From assembly GCA_038144425.1 (NCBI GenBank), contig JAYQNS010000002.1, positions 62,001-126,000 of the forward strand: 64,000 nucleotides of DNA. The letters are read 5' to 3'. The translations under genes and the position numbers were made by a program. Below, in pieces: positions 56,597 through 64,000 of this stretch. The notes under the pieces are model-generated. The model saw only the letters and a list, made by a program, of their open reading frames with translations. It ran no database searches and was not told where the DNA came from. Every line of letters starts with the position of its first letter. The first letter of the stretch is position 1. Origin of the DNA: Salivita marina. Its GTDB lineage: Bacteria; Pseudomonadota; Gammaproteobacteria; Pseudomonadales; Azotimanducaceae.

Positions 56597-57403
56597 CTAG
56601 CTGAAGTGGACGGCGATGGTGCCGAGCTCGCCGTAGTCGGCGAAGAAGCTATCGCCGGCGCGCGCGGCCACGGGGGCGGTGAAGGAACCACAGAGCACGA
56701 TTTCGCCAGCGGCTAAGCCCTCGCCGTGTTCCGCTAGGCGATTGGCCAGCCAGACAATGCCTAGGGCGGGATGGCCCAGCACCGCCGCGGCAACCCCCGA
56801 GGCCTCGACCACCTCGTTGCGGTGAAGCGTTGCGGCAACCCGGGGCAGATCAATGGCCTCCGGCGCCTTCACCTGGCCGCCGACGATCAGCGCCGCATTC
56901 GCAGCGTTATCCGCGATGGTGTCGATGACCGTGCGCCGGCGACCGCTTTCTCGGTCCGCGAGCTCGATGCGCGCATCGATGAGCTCCAGGGCCGGCGCCA
57001 CCCAGGCCGTGGCGGAAAGCACGTCGAACAGCGTAACGCCTGGGCCCTGAAGCGGGGCCTTCAGGGCGAAGGCCAGCTCCACCTCGAGGCGCGGCGTGAG
57101 GAAGGCGTCAGCGGCGAGCCTTGCGCCGCCGTAGTGCAGCATGTCGTCGAGGAGGATGCCGAAATCGGGCTCATCAATGCCCGAGGCCAGCTGCATAGCG
57201 CGGGAGGTAAGGCCAATTTTGTGGCCAATGACGCGCCGGCCCCGAGCCACCTTGCGATCCACCCAGGCGCGCTGCACGGCATAGCTGTCGGCCACCGTGA
57301 GCCCCTCGGCGCTGGCGGACAGCAGGGGAATGGATTGCCGGGTTTGTTCCGCTTCGTCGAGCTTCTGCGCCCAGCTTTCGATGGCGTCGGGGGTCAGGAT
57401 CAT
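56597..57403 (-). CDS. hpaH: 2-oxo-hept-4-ene-1,7-dioate hydratase
   Basis: HpaH adds water to 2-oxohept-4-ene-1,7-dioate, the step before the HpaI aldolase. The 268-residue hydratase/decarboxylase-family protein shows RRVIGHKIGLTSRAMQLASG, DFGILLDDMLHY, LEVELAFAL with metal Glu residues, and GHPALGIVWLANRLAEHG. The frame is open far upstream, but ATG 57401-57403 overlaps the transporter stop (ATGA) and matches the family start. Confidence 0.9.
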   Translation of the reverse strand: MILTPDAIESWAQKLDEAEQTRQSIPLLSASAEGLTVADSYAVQRAWVDRKVARGRRVIGHKIGLTSRAMQLASGIDEPDFGILLDDMLHYGGARLAADAFLTPRLEVELAFALKAPLQGPGVTLFDVLSATAWVAPALELIDARIELADRESGRRRTVIDTIADNAANAALIVGGQVKAPEAIDLPRVAATLHRNEVVEASGVAAAVLGHPALGIVWLANRLAEHGEGLAAGEIVLCGSFTAPVAARAGDSFFADYGELGTIAVHFS

Positions 57404-58653
57404 GGCATCGCTCCTAAGCGATTCAGAAGGTAAAGCCCAGCAAGCACGGTCAAGGCCAGGCAGTTGGCGAGGCTCCAGGCGCGAAGCGCGGCGCTCGGTC
57501 GAAGGGCCGCGGGCATTTCCTCCGCGCTGAGCACGCGATGATTCAAAACGGCGATGAGCGGTCCCACGAGGAAGGCGGCCGTGGTCATGAAATCGATGAA
57601 GGTCAGAAAGTGTTGGAGCAGGGTAAGGAGGAGGCCCGTGGCAAGGGCCACGAGAACCGCGCCTACCGGACCCACGGGCCCAGGCTCTTCTTCCCCGCGC
57701 TGAAATAGCATCAGCGCCGCGCTGTGCACTCGGGGAAAGCCGTCGATAATGGTGAGCAAGGTTGTGAACATCACCCCGAGCGCTGCCACCGCCACCAGAG
57801 CTGCGGCGCCGTCGCCGAGGGAAGCGGCATAGAGTCCGATCACCTGCTTGGCGAAGCCCACGGCGGAGGGTTCGGGCGCGATGGCTTCGCTGTGCATGAC
57901 GCCCGCGCCCATGACGACAAAGCATCCTGCAAGGACGGCGGAGCCGATGTAGCCCACCTTAAAGTCGGTCAGGGTCTGGGCCATACGACCCTCTCCTGTG
58001 GTGTCTTCTCTAGAGGGCTGGCGGTCCGCGACGGCCCACAGGGAATGAAGAATGGAGAGGTCGAGGGCGGCGGGCATGAGGCCCAGGAGCGCCACCAGAA
58101 ACAGCAGCAAACCGGTGGAGAGGGGCGGAAAGGCAAGGGCCTCTGTGGTCCAGGCCACGTCGGGGAGCACGAGGGCCGTGGCCAGGAGCGTGGTGACCGT
58201 TAGGGTTGCCACAAAGAGCCGGCTTAGCTGAATGAGGCCCCGGAGCCCGCCGGCGCGCACCAGAAGCCAGGCGATCACGAGGAGTACGGCGCCAAGGGCC
58301 GGGGGCGCGAGGGGCGTTTTAAGGCCCAGGGCGCCTAGAAGCCCGGCACAGGTGAGCGCCGACGCCGCCAGAATGATGACCTGCACTGGGAACTGGGTGA
58401 GGACGATGAGCGCAAGGGCCCAGGGCCCTTGCTTTTGATAGCCGGTGAGGAGCGAATGCCCGGTGGCCGCGGCGTAGGCGGGGCCCGCGCGAAAGCTTGG
58501 GTACTTCAGGGCATTCGCAAAGAGGATAAACAGAAGCAGCCCTAGGCCGTAAAGCGCCCCGGCGCGGGTGGCCTGCACCAGGTGGGAGGTGCCGATGGCC
58601 GCGCCCGCAAACAGTAAGCCCGGCCCAAGCCGAGTCCAGCCCCCATGCCCCAT
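57400..58653 (-). CDS. Nramp-related membrane transporter without the usual metal-binding motifs
   Basis: A 417-residue protein with about eleven hydrophobic helices and the overall plan of Nramp transporters. In helix 1 it reads GAAIGTSHLVQATRAGA where metal transporters have Asp-Pro-Gly-Asn, and in helix 6 LMPAALDLSILHSLW where they have Met-Pro-His. The acidic/amide metal ligands are therefore absent. It overlaps hpaH by four bases and is the first gene of the minus-strand hpa run, so uptake of an aromatic or organic acid is a reasonable guess, not shown by sequence. ATG 58651-58653 follows GGGGA. Confidence 0.8.
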   Translation of the reverse strand: MGHGGWTRLGPGLLFAGAAIGTSHLVQATRAGALYGLGLLLFILFANALKYPSFRAGPAYAAATGHSLLTGYQKQGPWALALIVLTQFPVQVIILAASALTCAGLLGALGLKTPLAPPALGAVLLVIAWLLVRAGGLRGLIQLSRLFVATLTVTTLLATALVLPDVAWTTEALAFPPLSTGLLLFLVALLGLMPAALDLSILHSLWAVADRQPSREDTTGEGRMAQTLTDFKVGYIGSAVLAGCFVVMGAGVMHSEAIAPEPSAVGFAKQVIGLYAASLGDGAAALVAVAALGVMFTTLLTIIDGFPRVHSAALMLFQRGEEEPGPVGPVGAVLVALATGLLLTLLQHFLTFIDFMTTAAFLVGPLIAVLNHRVLSAEEMPAALRPSAALRAWSLANCLALTVLAGLYLLNRLGAMP

Positions 58654-58754
58654 GTGGTCCCCGTAACGCCTGTGCAGCGTCTTCGCGCTGTCCTTGCTGA
58701 AGGATGGCCGAAGCCCCCATCATCGTCCAGGGTTCCGGGGAAAGGGAGAACGCG

Positions 58755-60358
58755 GTGCTGAAACGCCTTACCTGTTTGCTGCTGATGCTGGCTAATGCCG
58801 CCGGGGCGAGCTCGCCCCCCAAAGTGGTGGTGATTGTGGCTGACGATCTGGGCTTTACCGATTTGGGGCTCTATGGAAGTGAGATTCCTACCCCTTACCT
58901 CGACCGCCTTGGAGCCGAGGGGGTGCAGCTGATGAATTTCCATGCCAACGCCTCCTGCACCCCCTCCCGAGCCATGCTCCTTTCCGGGCGGGATAATCAT
59001 GCCGTGGGCTATGGGGCAAATCCTGCCGCGGTGCGACGCATGCCCGAGCTCGCCGCGCGGCCCGGGTACCGGGGCGCTTTCCCGGAGGGTCTCGCCTTGC
59101 TTCCGAAGCGGCTCCAAGACGTCGGCTATCAAACCTATTTCGTGGGAAAGTGGCATCTTGGTAGCGACCCCTCCGCCCATCCCCCGGCGCAGGGTTTCGA
59201 GCACAGCTTCTATCTTGAGCAAGGGGGCGGTAGTCATTTCGCCGATGCCGTAGGCACGCTCTCCGCCGATGAAGCCCTCAGCTATTGGGAAGACGGAATG
59301 CCCGTTGCGGCCTTGCCCGAGGACTTCTTCTCCTCAACTTTTTATGTCGATAAGGCCCTCGCCTATTTGGATCGGGCCCAGAGGCAGGATGCCCCCTTTT
59401 TGCTGCAGCTATCGCTCACCGCGCCCCATTGGCCCCTGCAGGCACCAGAGGCCTGGCGCGATCGCTTCTCAGGGGTATACGACGAAGGCTGGGCCGCGAC
59501 CCGGGCCGCGCGGCTTTCGCGCCTGGGGCAGCGCTTTCCCGCCCTGGCATCGGCCCCGAATTTCCCGCAGCGCTGGGGGCCTGGGACGACCTACCGGACG
59601 CGGCGCGGCGCGAGGAAGCCCGGCGCATGGAGATTTATGCCGCTTTGATCGCGCACATGGACGCGGAGCTGGGCCGGCTCTTCGCGGCCCTGGAGGCCTG
59701 CTGGCGTGGATGACAACACCGTGGTGCTCTTCCTCTCGGATAACGGGCCCGAAGGGAATGACGTCATGGCCATCGCTGACAATGTCACCTGGGTGCCCAA
59801 AACCTTTGATCTCTCCTATGAGGCTATGGGCGCGGAGGGCTCCTACGTGAGCCTCGGCCGCGGCTGGGGTCATGTGAGCGCCGGTCCCCTCAATCGCTAC
59901 AAGAGCTTTCTTTCCGAAGGGGGGACGCGGACCCCGGCGCTGCTTCGCTATCCCGGGGTGCTTCCGGAAGGCCTCGCCAGCGATGCCTTTGTGGCGGTGA
60001 CGGACGTTCTGCCGTCCCTTTTGGCCTGGGCTGGGGCGCCGGCGGAGGATTTAGACGGGTTCCGCTGAATGCAGAGCGCCTCACCTCGGAGGATCGGGGC
60101 GTGCCCTTTGCCCTAGAAATTTACGGGAATCGCGCCGTTTGGGACGGCCCCTGGAAGGCCCTTTGGGATTTCTCTACCGATCACTGGCAGCTCTATCACT
60201 TGCCCACGGACCCGGGGGAGCAGACCGATCTGTCCCGCCGGGAGCCTGCGCGCTTAGCGGCCCTCGTCGCCTTTTGGGACCGCTACGCAGAAGCCAACCA
60301 GGTGTTTCGCTTTCCCCGGGAAACGGGCTACGGGCGCTATCCCGATCAGCGTCCCTAG
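58755..60358 (+). CDS. Arylsulfatase-type sulfatase, several frame breaks
   Basis: A type I sulfatase with signal peptide (from GTG 58755; ATG 58704 is an alternative). VVVIVADDLGFTDLGLYGSE holds the first metal Asp pair. NASCTPSRAMLLSGRDNH is the C-x-P-S-R motif whose Cys becomes formylglycine. YQTYFVGKWHLGSDP and LSDNGPEGND (second metal site) follow, and NRAVWDGPWKALWDF marks the C-terminal domain. At least three frame changes occur (about 59525-59580, 59690-59706 and 60060). The usual G-x-S-L-x-P-L region before the C-terminal domain is not seen, so a small deletion is possible. The gene is either a damaged pseudogene or a poorly sequenced intact one. The substrate is unknown. Confidence 0.78.
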
Positions 60359-60440
60359 GGCGCGCTGACCTGCTACTCTTGAGGCACAAAATCGATCGCG
60401 TCCCGCAGCGTACGGGGCCGGCAAAAAGGGGGAGACCTTG

Positions 60441-61561
60441 ATGACCACCAGTGCACTATCCGATGCGGCTCAGGCCGCCTACAACGAAAGCGCTATTGAT
60501 CTGGCGAGCCGCATGTCCTCGGCGCGGAGCGCCGCCCGCGCGGCGGGCATTTTCCCGAAAACAGAAGACGAGCGCTTTCCCCTGCATAACCGGGTGCCCT
60601 TGGGCGTAGCCCGGGAGTATGCGCGCATGGGGAAGCAGCCCCTGTCCGATGCGACCCAGGCCCTGGGCACCGAGTTTGGCGCCCGCTTTGAGCACCTTGG
60701 GCTGACCATTGGGACCGTGATCCACGACGTAACGCTGCGCGATCATGATGAAGATGCCTTTTACGCCTTCCTGCGCCAGGTGCTGCTGGAGCGGAAGGTG
60801 ATCTTCTTCCGCGATCAGCATCTCGCCGAAGACGAGCAGGTTGCCTTTGCAAAGCGCTTTGGCAATCTTGATGCCTTCCCCTTCAGCACCCCAGGGAAAA
60901 CCCCTACATTGCTCAAATTATTCATGACGAGGACTTCCCGGGAACGGAAAACAGCTGGCATACGGATGTCACCTGGATGGAACGTCCTTCCCTGGGATCC
61001 GTCGCCCAGTGTGGCCACCTTCCGCCCTACGGCGGAGACACCCTGTTCTCAGACAGCCATGCAGCCTACCTTGGGCTTCCGCAAGAAATCGCCGGCAAGC
61101 TTCAGGGGGTTGTGGCTACGAACGACTACCGGCTCTTTTTAGCGAGGGGTGAGAAGGCGTTCGCAGACGAGTTGGTGGCGGAGCTTAAAAGCAAGATTCC
61201 TTTCGGCGTCGAGCACCCCTTGCTGCGTACCCATCCAGAAACGGGTAAGACGGCTCTATTTTTCAATAGTTCGTTTTTGCGCCACGAATCGCTCAGCGAT
61301 GCGGCAACGGGCCAACCTCTTGGTGCTGAGGTTTCCCGAGCGCTGGTGGCTCAGCTGCTGCAGCAGCACCATCGCCCCGAGTACATCTGCCGGTTCCCCT
61401 GGACCGAAGGCGCATTGGCCTTCTGGGACAACCGCGCCGTGCAGCATTACGCGGCCAGCGACTATTATCCTCATCGGCGCGTGCTGCGCCGGGTCACCAT
61501 CAGTGGGAGCCGGCCCTACTACGCGCCGGAGGAAGCCCCGGCCGTACCGCCCCTGCTTTAG
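60441..61561 (+). CDS. TauD/TfdA-family Fe(II)/2-oxoglutarate dioxygenase, one frame break
   Basis: A dioxygenase of about 373 residues with an unusual N-terminal extension of about 85 residues before the TauD core (GLTIGTVIHDVTLRD, FLRQVLLERKVIFFRDQHL). The break near 60897-60902 joins RFGNLDAFPFSTPGK to NPYIAQIIHDEDFPGTENS when one base is adjusted. The Fe site is visible as SWHTDVTW (His-x-Asp) and VQHYAASDYYPHRRVLRRVT (distal His, 2-oxoglutarate Arg). Substrates in the family include taurine, sulfate esters and chlorinated phenoxyacids. Proximity to a sulfatase may hint at sulfur substrates. ATG 60441 follows GGGGGAG. Confidence 0.85.
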
Positions 61562-61600
61562 GGTCGGTTCACGGACTCTCGGGTTGTTAAGGAGAACGCT

Positions 61601-62278
61601 GTGGATTCAGCCTACGAAGCGGTGCCGCTCACGGGCTACGAGCGGGTGGACGATGAGACGCTTCTCCTGCGCGCCGAAGCAGCTTATCAAGCCCTCGCTA
61701 ATCGGCGCTCGCTTCGGGCTTTCTCGGACCGCCCCGTGGCCCGGGCGGTCATTGAGCAGTGCCTGCTCGCGGCGGGTACGGCGCCCAGCGGCGCTAATCA
61801 TCAGCCCTGGCACTTTGCCTGTGTGAGTAGCCCTGCGCTGAAGCGGCAGATTCGGGAAGCGGCGGAAGCCGAGGAGCGCGCTTTTTACGAGGGACGCGGA
61901 GGCGAGCGCTGGCTGCGGGATCTCGAAAAGCTGGGGACGGACGCTGATAAGCCCTTCCTCGAAACCGCGCCCTGGCTCATTGCAGTCTTTGCTCAGCCGC
62001 AGAGTCCCGATGAAGCCGGGGACCCGCGGAAGAACTACTACGTCAAGGAGTCCGTGGGCCTCGCCACGGGTTTTCTGATCCAGGCGCTCCACAGTGCTGG
62101 CTTGGCAACGCTTACCCACACCCCCAACCCCATGAAGTTTTTGAACCAGGTGCTTGGGCGCCCCAGCAGCGAGCGTCCCTTCGTGCTGCTGGTGGTGGGG
62201 CACCCAGCGGAAGGGGCTACCGTGCCTCGCTATGCCCTGACCAAAAAGCCTTTGGACGCCATCGCGAGCTTCCAGTGA
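61601..62278 (+). CDS. Nitroreductase-fold protein of the iodotyrosine deiodinase family
   Basis: A 225-residue FMN protein. RRSLRAFSDRPVARAVIEQ and AAGTAPSGANHQPWHFACVS mark the FMN site, and ATLTHTPNPMKFLNQVLGRP and TKKPLDAI the C-terminal part, matching iodotyrosine deiodinase rather than ordinary nitroreductases. The active-site lid residues Glu, Tyr and Lys that bind the halotyrosine zwitterion align: EERAFYE supplies Glu and Tyr four apart, and the Lys is 21 residues later in GTDADKPFLETAP, the same spacing as in the human enzyme. Predicted to remove iodide or bromide from halotyrosines reductively; not proven. GTG 61601 follows AAGGAGA; stop overlaps the next gene (GTGA). Confidence 0.86.
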   Translation: MDSAYEAVPLTGYERVDDETLLLRAEAAYQALANRRSLRAFSDRPVARAVIEQCLLAAGTAPSGANHQPWHFACVSSPALKRQIREAAEAEERAFYEGRGGERWLRDLEKLGTDADKPFLETAPWLIAVFAQPQSPDEAGDPRKNYYVKESVGLATGFLIQALHSAGLATLTHTPNPMKFLNQVLGRPSSERPFVLLVVGHPAEGATVPRYALTKKPLDAIASFQ

Positions 62279-63138
62279 GCCCAGAGTCGGCCTCTAATAT
62301 TCGAGCGCGTCGTCGGCGGCGTTGGCTGCTGCTTCTGGTGCTCGCAGGCCTCGCCTGGGGCTTGCGGGGGCTGGGGGCGCCGGAGACGGTAGAGGCGGGG
62401 GCCTGGCGTCGGGGCGCCAACGAACGCCCTCTCATCATTGCCCACGGCGGCGGTCTCCGCCACGCTCCCGCCAATACGCTGGCGGCCCTACTTCGAGCCG
62501 CCGCCACCGGGGTCGACGTCCTCGAATTCGATGTGCAGCTCAGCGCCGATGATCGGCTGGTCCTCATGCACGATTTAACGGTGGACCGCACCACCAATGG
62601 CTCGGGTCCGGTCCGGAGCCTGCCCTCGGCTCAGCTCCAAACGCTTAATGCTGCCGCCCATTTCGTGGGCCCGGCCGGGGAAGCCCATGCTCCCGAGCCC
62701 ATCCCAACCTTGACGGGCGTCTTCGAGCACTTCGCGCCGTCGCCCTTGCGTTTTGTCATTGAGCTGAAGAATCCCGGGGCCGAAGGGGTTCTCGCCGCCG
62801 AGCGCCTTGCCGAGGCGCTTCGACGCTTCGACCTTGAGAGCCGGGTGATCGTCTGTTCATTTCATGAGGAAACGCTGGTGGCCTTTCGCGAGGCGAGCAG
62901 CGGGGCCGTGCTCACCTCCGGGTCCCCCGGGGAGATTGCTCGGGTGATGCTGCTCCCTGCCCTGGGCTTGGCCGGGGCGCTTTCGACCCTGCCCCCGTGG
63001 CCGTGCTTCAAATTCCCGTGAGCGCGGGGCCCCTTGACCTCGATGGGGCGGGGTTTATTCGTCGAGCGCAGGCCCTGGGGCAGGCGGTGCAGTGATTGGA
63101 CCATCAATGATCTCGCCACCATGGAAAGTACGCGATGA
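62275..63138 (+). CDS. Glycerophosphodiester phosphodiesterase, frame breaks and short C-terminus
   Basis: A membrane-anchored (LLLLVLAGLAWGL, residues about 17-29) GDPD-family TIM barrel. LIIAHGGGLRHAPANTLAAL holds the catalytic His-Gly-Gly and the next active-site residues; VLEFDVQLSADDRLVLMHDLTVDRTT was split over residues 82-107 and carries the metal Glu-Asp and second His. The frame changes near 62985 (to QIPVSAGPLDLDG) and near 63090 (to DWTINDLATMES). The frame then stops at 63136-63138, overlapping the next gene by ATGA. The usual last 20-25 residues containing a GVDGIITD-like motif are missing, so the C-terminus may be deleted or lost to another error. Confidence 0.72.
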
Positions 63139-64000
63139 AAACCCGTGCGGCAGTGGCTTTTCAGGCCGGTAGGCCCCTGGAAGTAGTGGACGTGGATCTG
63201 GAGGGCCCGAAGGCCGGGGAAGTGCTCATCGAACTGAAGGCCACGGGGGTCTGCCATACGGACGCCTTTACCCTATCGGGCGACGATCCCGAGGGGGCCT
63301 TCCCGGCAATCCTAGGCCATGAGGGCGCCGGCGTCGTGGTTGAGGTCGGCCCGGGGTGACCAGCGTGGCCCCCGGGGATCACGTCATTCCCCTCTACACG
63401 CCGGAGTGCCGCAGCTGTGAGTTTTGCCTGCACCCGAAGACCAATCTGTGCCAGGCCATCCGGGAGACTCAAGGCCAGGGGCTCATGCCCGATCACACGA
63501 GCCGCTTCAGCCTCGACGGTGAGCCCATCCTCCACTACATGGGCTGCTCGACCTTCTCCAACTACACCGTGCTTGCCGGAAATTGCCTTGGCCAAGGTGC
63601 GCCCCGATGCGCCCTTCGACAAGATTTGCTACATCGGCTGCGGGGTGACCACGGGCGTGGGCGCCGTGGCCTTCACCATGAAGGTGGAGGCGGGGGCGAC
63701 GGTGGCGGTTTTTGGCCTCGGTGGCATTGGCCTCAACGTCATTCAGGGGGCTCGCCTGGTGGGGGCCTCCCGCATCATCGGCATCGATACCAACCCCTCC
63801 AAGGTGCCCCTGGCGACCCAATTCGGCATGACCGACTTTCTGAACCCCACGGAGGTCGACGACGTGGTGGCCGAGATCGTCGCCATGACCGGGGGAGGGG
63901 TGGACTACAGCTTTGAGTGCATCGGCAATGTGCAGGTCATGCGCCAGGCTCTGGAGTGCTGCCATAAGGGTTGGGGCGAAAGCTGCATCATCGGCGTGGC
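63135..64000 (+). CDS. frmA: S-(hydroxymethyl)glutathione dehydrogenase / class III alcohol dehydrogenase, cut by the window end
   Basis: Oxidises the glutathione adduct of formaldehyde with NAD. The sequence has the catalytic zinc ligands in KATGVCHTDAFTLSG and ILGHEGAGVVVEVGPG, the structural zinc cysteines in ECRSCEFCLHPKTNLC, MGCSTFSNYTVL, and the NAD Rossmann motif VAVFGLGGIGLNVIQGARL. Two single-base breaks occur: a missing G near 63355 (GPG then VTSVAPGDHVIP) and an extra G near 63585 (before EIALAKVRPDAPFDK). About 290 of roughly 370 residues are present. ATG 63135 overlaps the preceding stop. Confidence 0.9.

Noticed and set aside
56597..57925. 442-codon version of hpaH
   Set aside because: The first 174 codons are an Arg/Ser-rich shadow of the transporter gene; the real protein starts at 57403.

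Overview
The window is high-GC gammaproteobacterial chromosome. Gene content and order (dsbD-aroQ-prmA ... dusB-fis-purH-purD; coq7/osmC/trpCDGE; lptD-surA-pdxA-rsmA-apaH; tsaD/rpsU-yqeY-dnaG-rpoD-tRNA) are the Pseudomonas/Cellvibrionales-type backbone. Together with a membrane pyrophosphatase, PPi-type phosphofructokinase, a sulfatase and a DmdC-like acyl-CoA dehydrogenase, this suggests a marine heterotroph near the Halieaceae (OM60/NOR5). That placement is inference from synteny; no 16S is present.

Layout. 0-5.8 kb: end of an unidentified gene, srkA, comF, an acyl-CoA dehydrogenase, mpl and a small membrane protein. 5.9-10.1 kb: a pyrophosphate block (PPi-type phosphofructokinase, ion-pumping pyrophosphatase hppA, soluble pyrophosphatase ppa). 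10.1-22.3 kb: DUF2333, copper chaperone, dsbD, aroQ, prmA, a thioesterase, a spermidine operon (speD-speE-ornithine decarboxylase), dusB-fis, purH, purD. 22.4-28.7 kb: one very large, indel-broken surface-protein gene combining a FecR domain, acidic/Gly-Ser low-complexity sequence, calcium-type TSP3 repeats, an unrecognised middle region and a TPR plus outer-membrane barrel end. 28.8-37.4 kb: coq7, VOC, OsmC, trpC-D-G-E, gph, rpe, murU-amgK. 37.5-51.3 kb: lptD, surA, pdxA, rsmA, apaH, cca, folB, tsaD, rpsU, yqeY, dnaG, rpoD and a CAU-anticodon tRNA. 51.6-64 kb: an accessory catabolic block: homoprotocatechuate meta-cleavage genes (hpaE, hpaD, hpaG, hpaI, hpaH) with an Nramp-like transporter and a PanE-like reductase, then a sulfatase, a TauD-like dioxygenase, an iodotyrosine-deiodinase-family nitroreductase, a glycerophosphodiesterase and a class III alcohol dehydrogenase running off the end.

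Functional links: three separate genes serve peptidoglycan recycling (mpl, amgK, murU). The pyrophosphate block could couple glycolysis and ion pumping to PPi. The right-hand block could funnel tyrosine-derived (possibly halogenated) aromatics to central metabolism. Genes are packed tightly: ATGA/GTGA overlaps are routine, and four convergent gene pairs share their stop codons in a 4-base CTAG/CTAA.

Caveat: at least nine genes carry single-base frame breaks, several in G or C runs and some in genes expected to be important (ppa, murU). Sequencing or assembly error is the simplest explanation, so these are annotated as whole genes with the break described.
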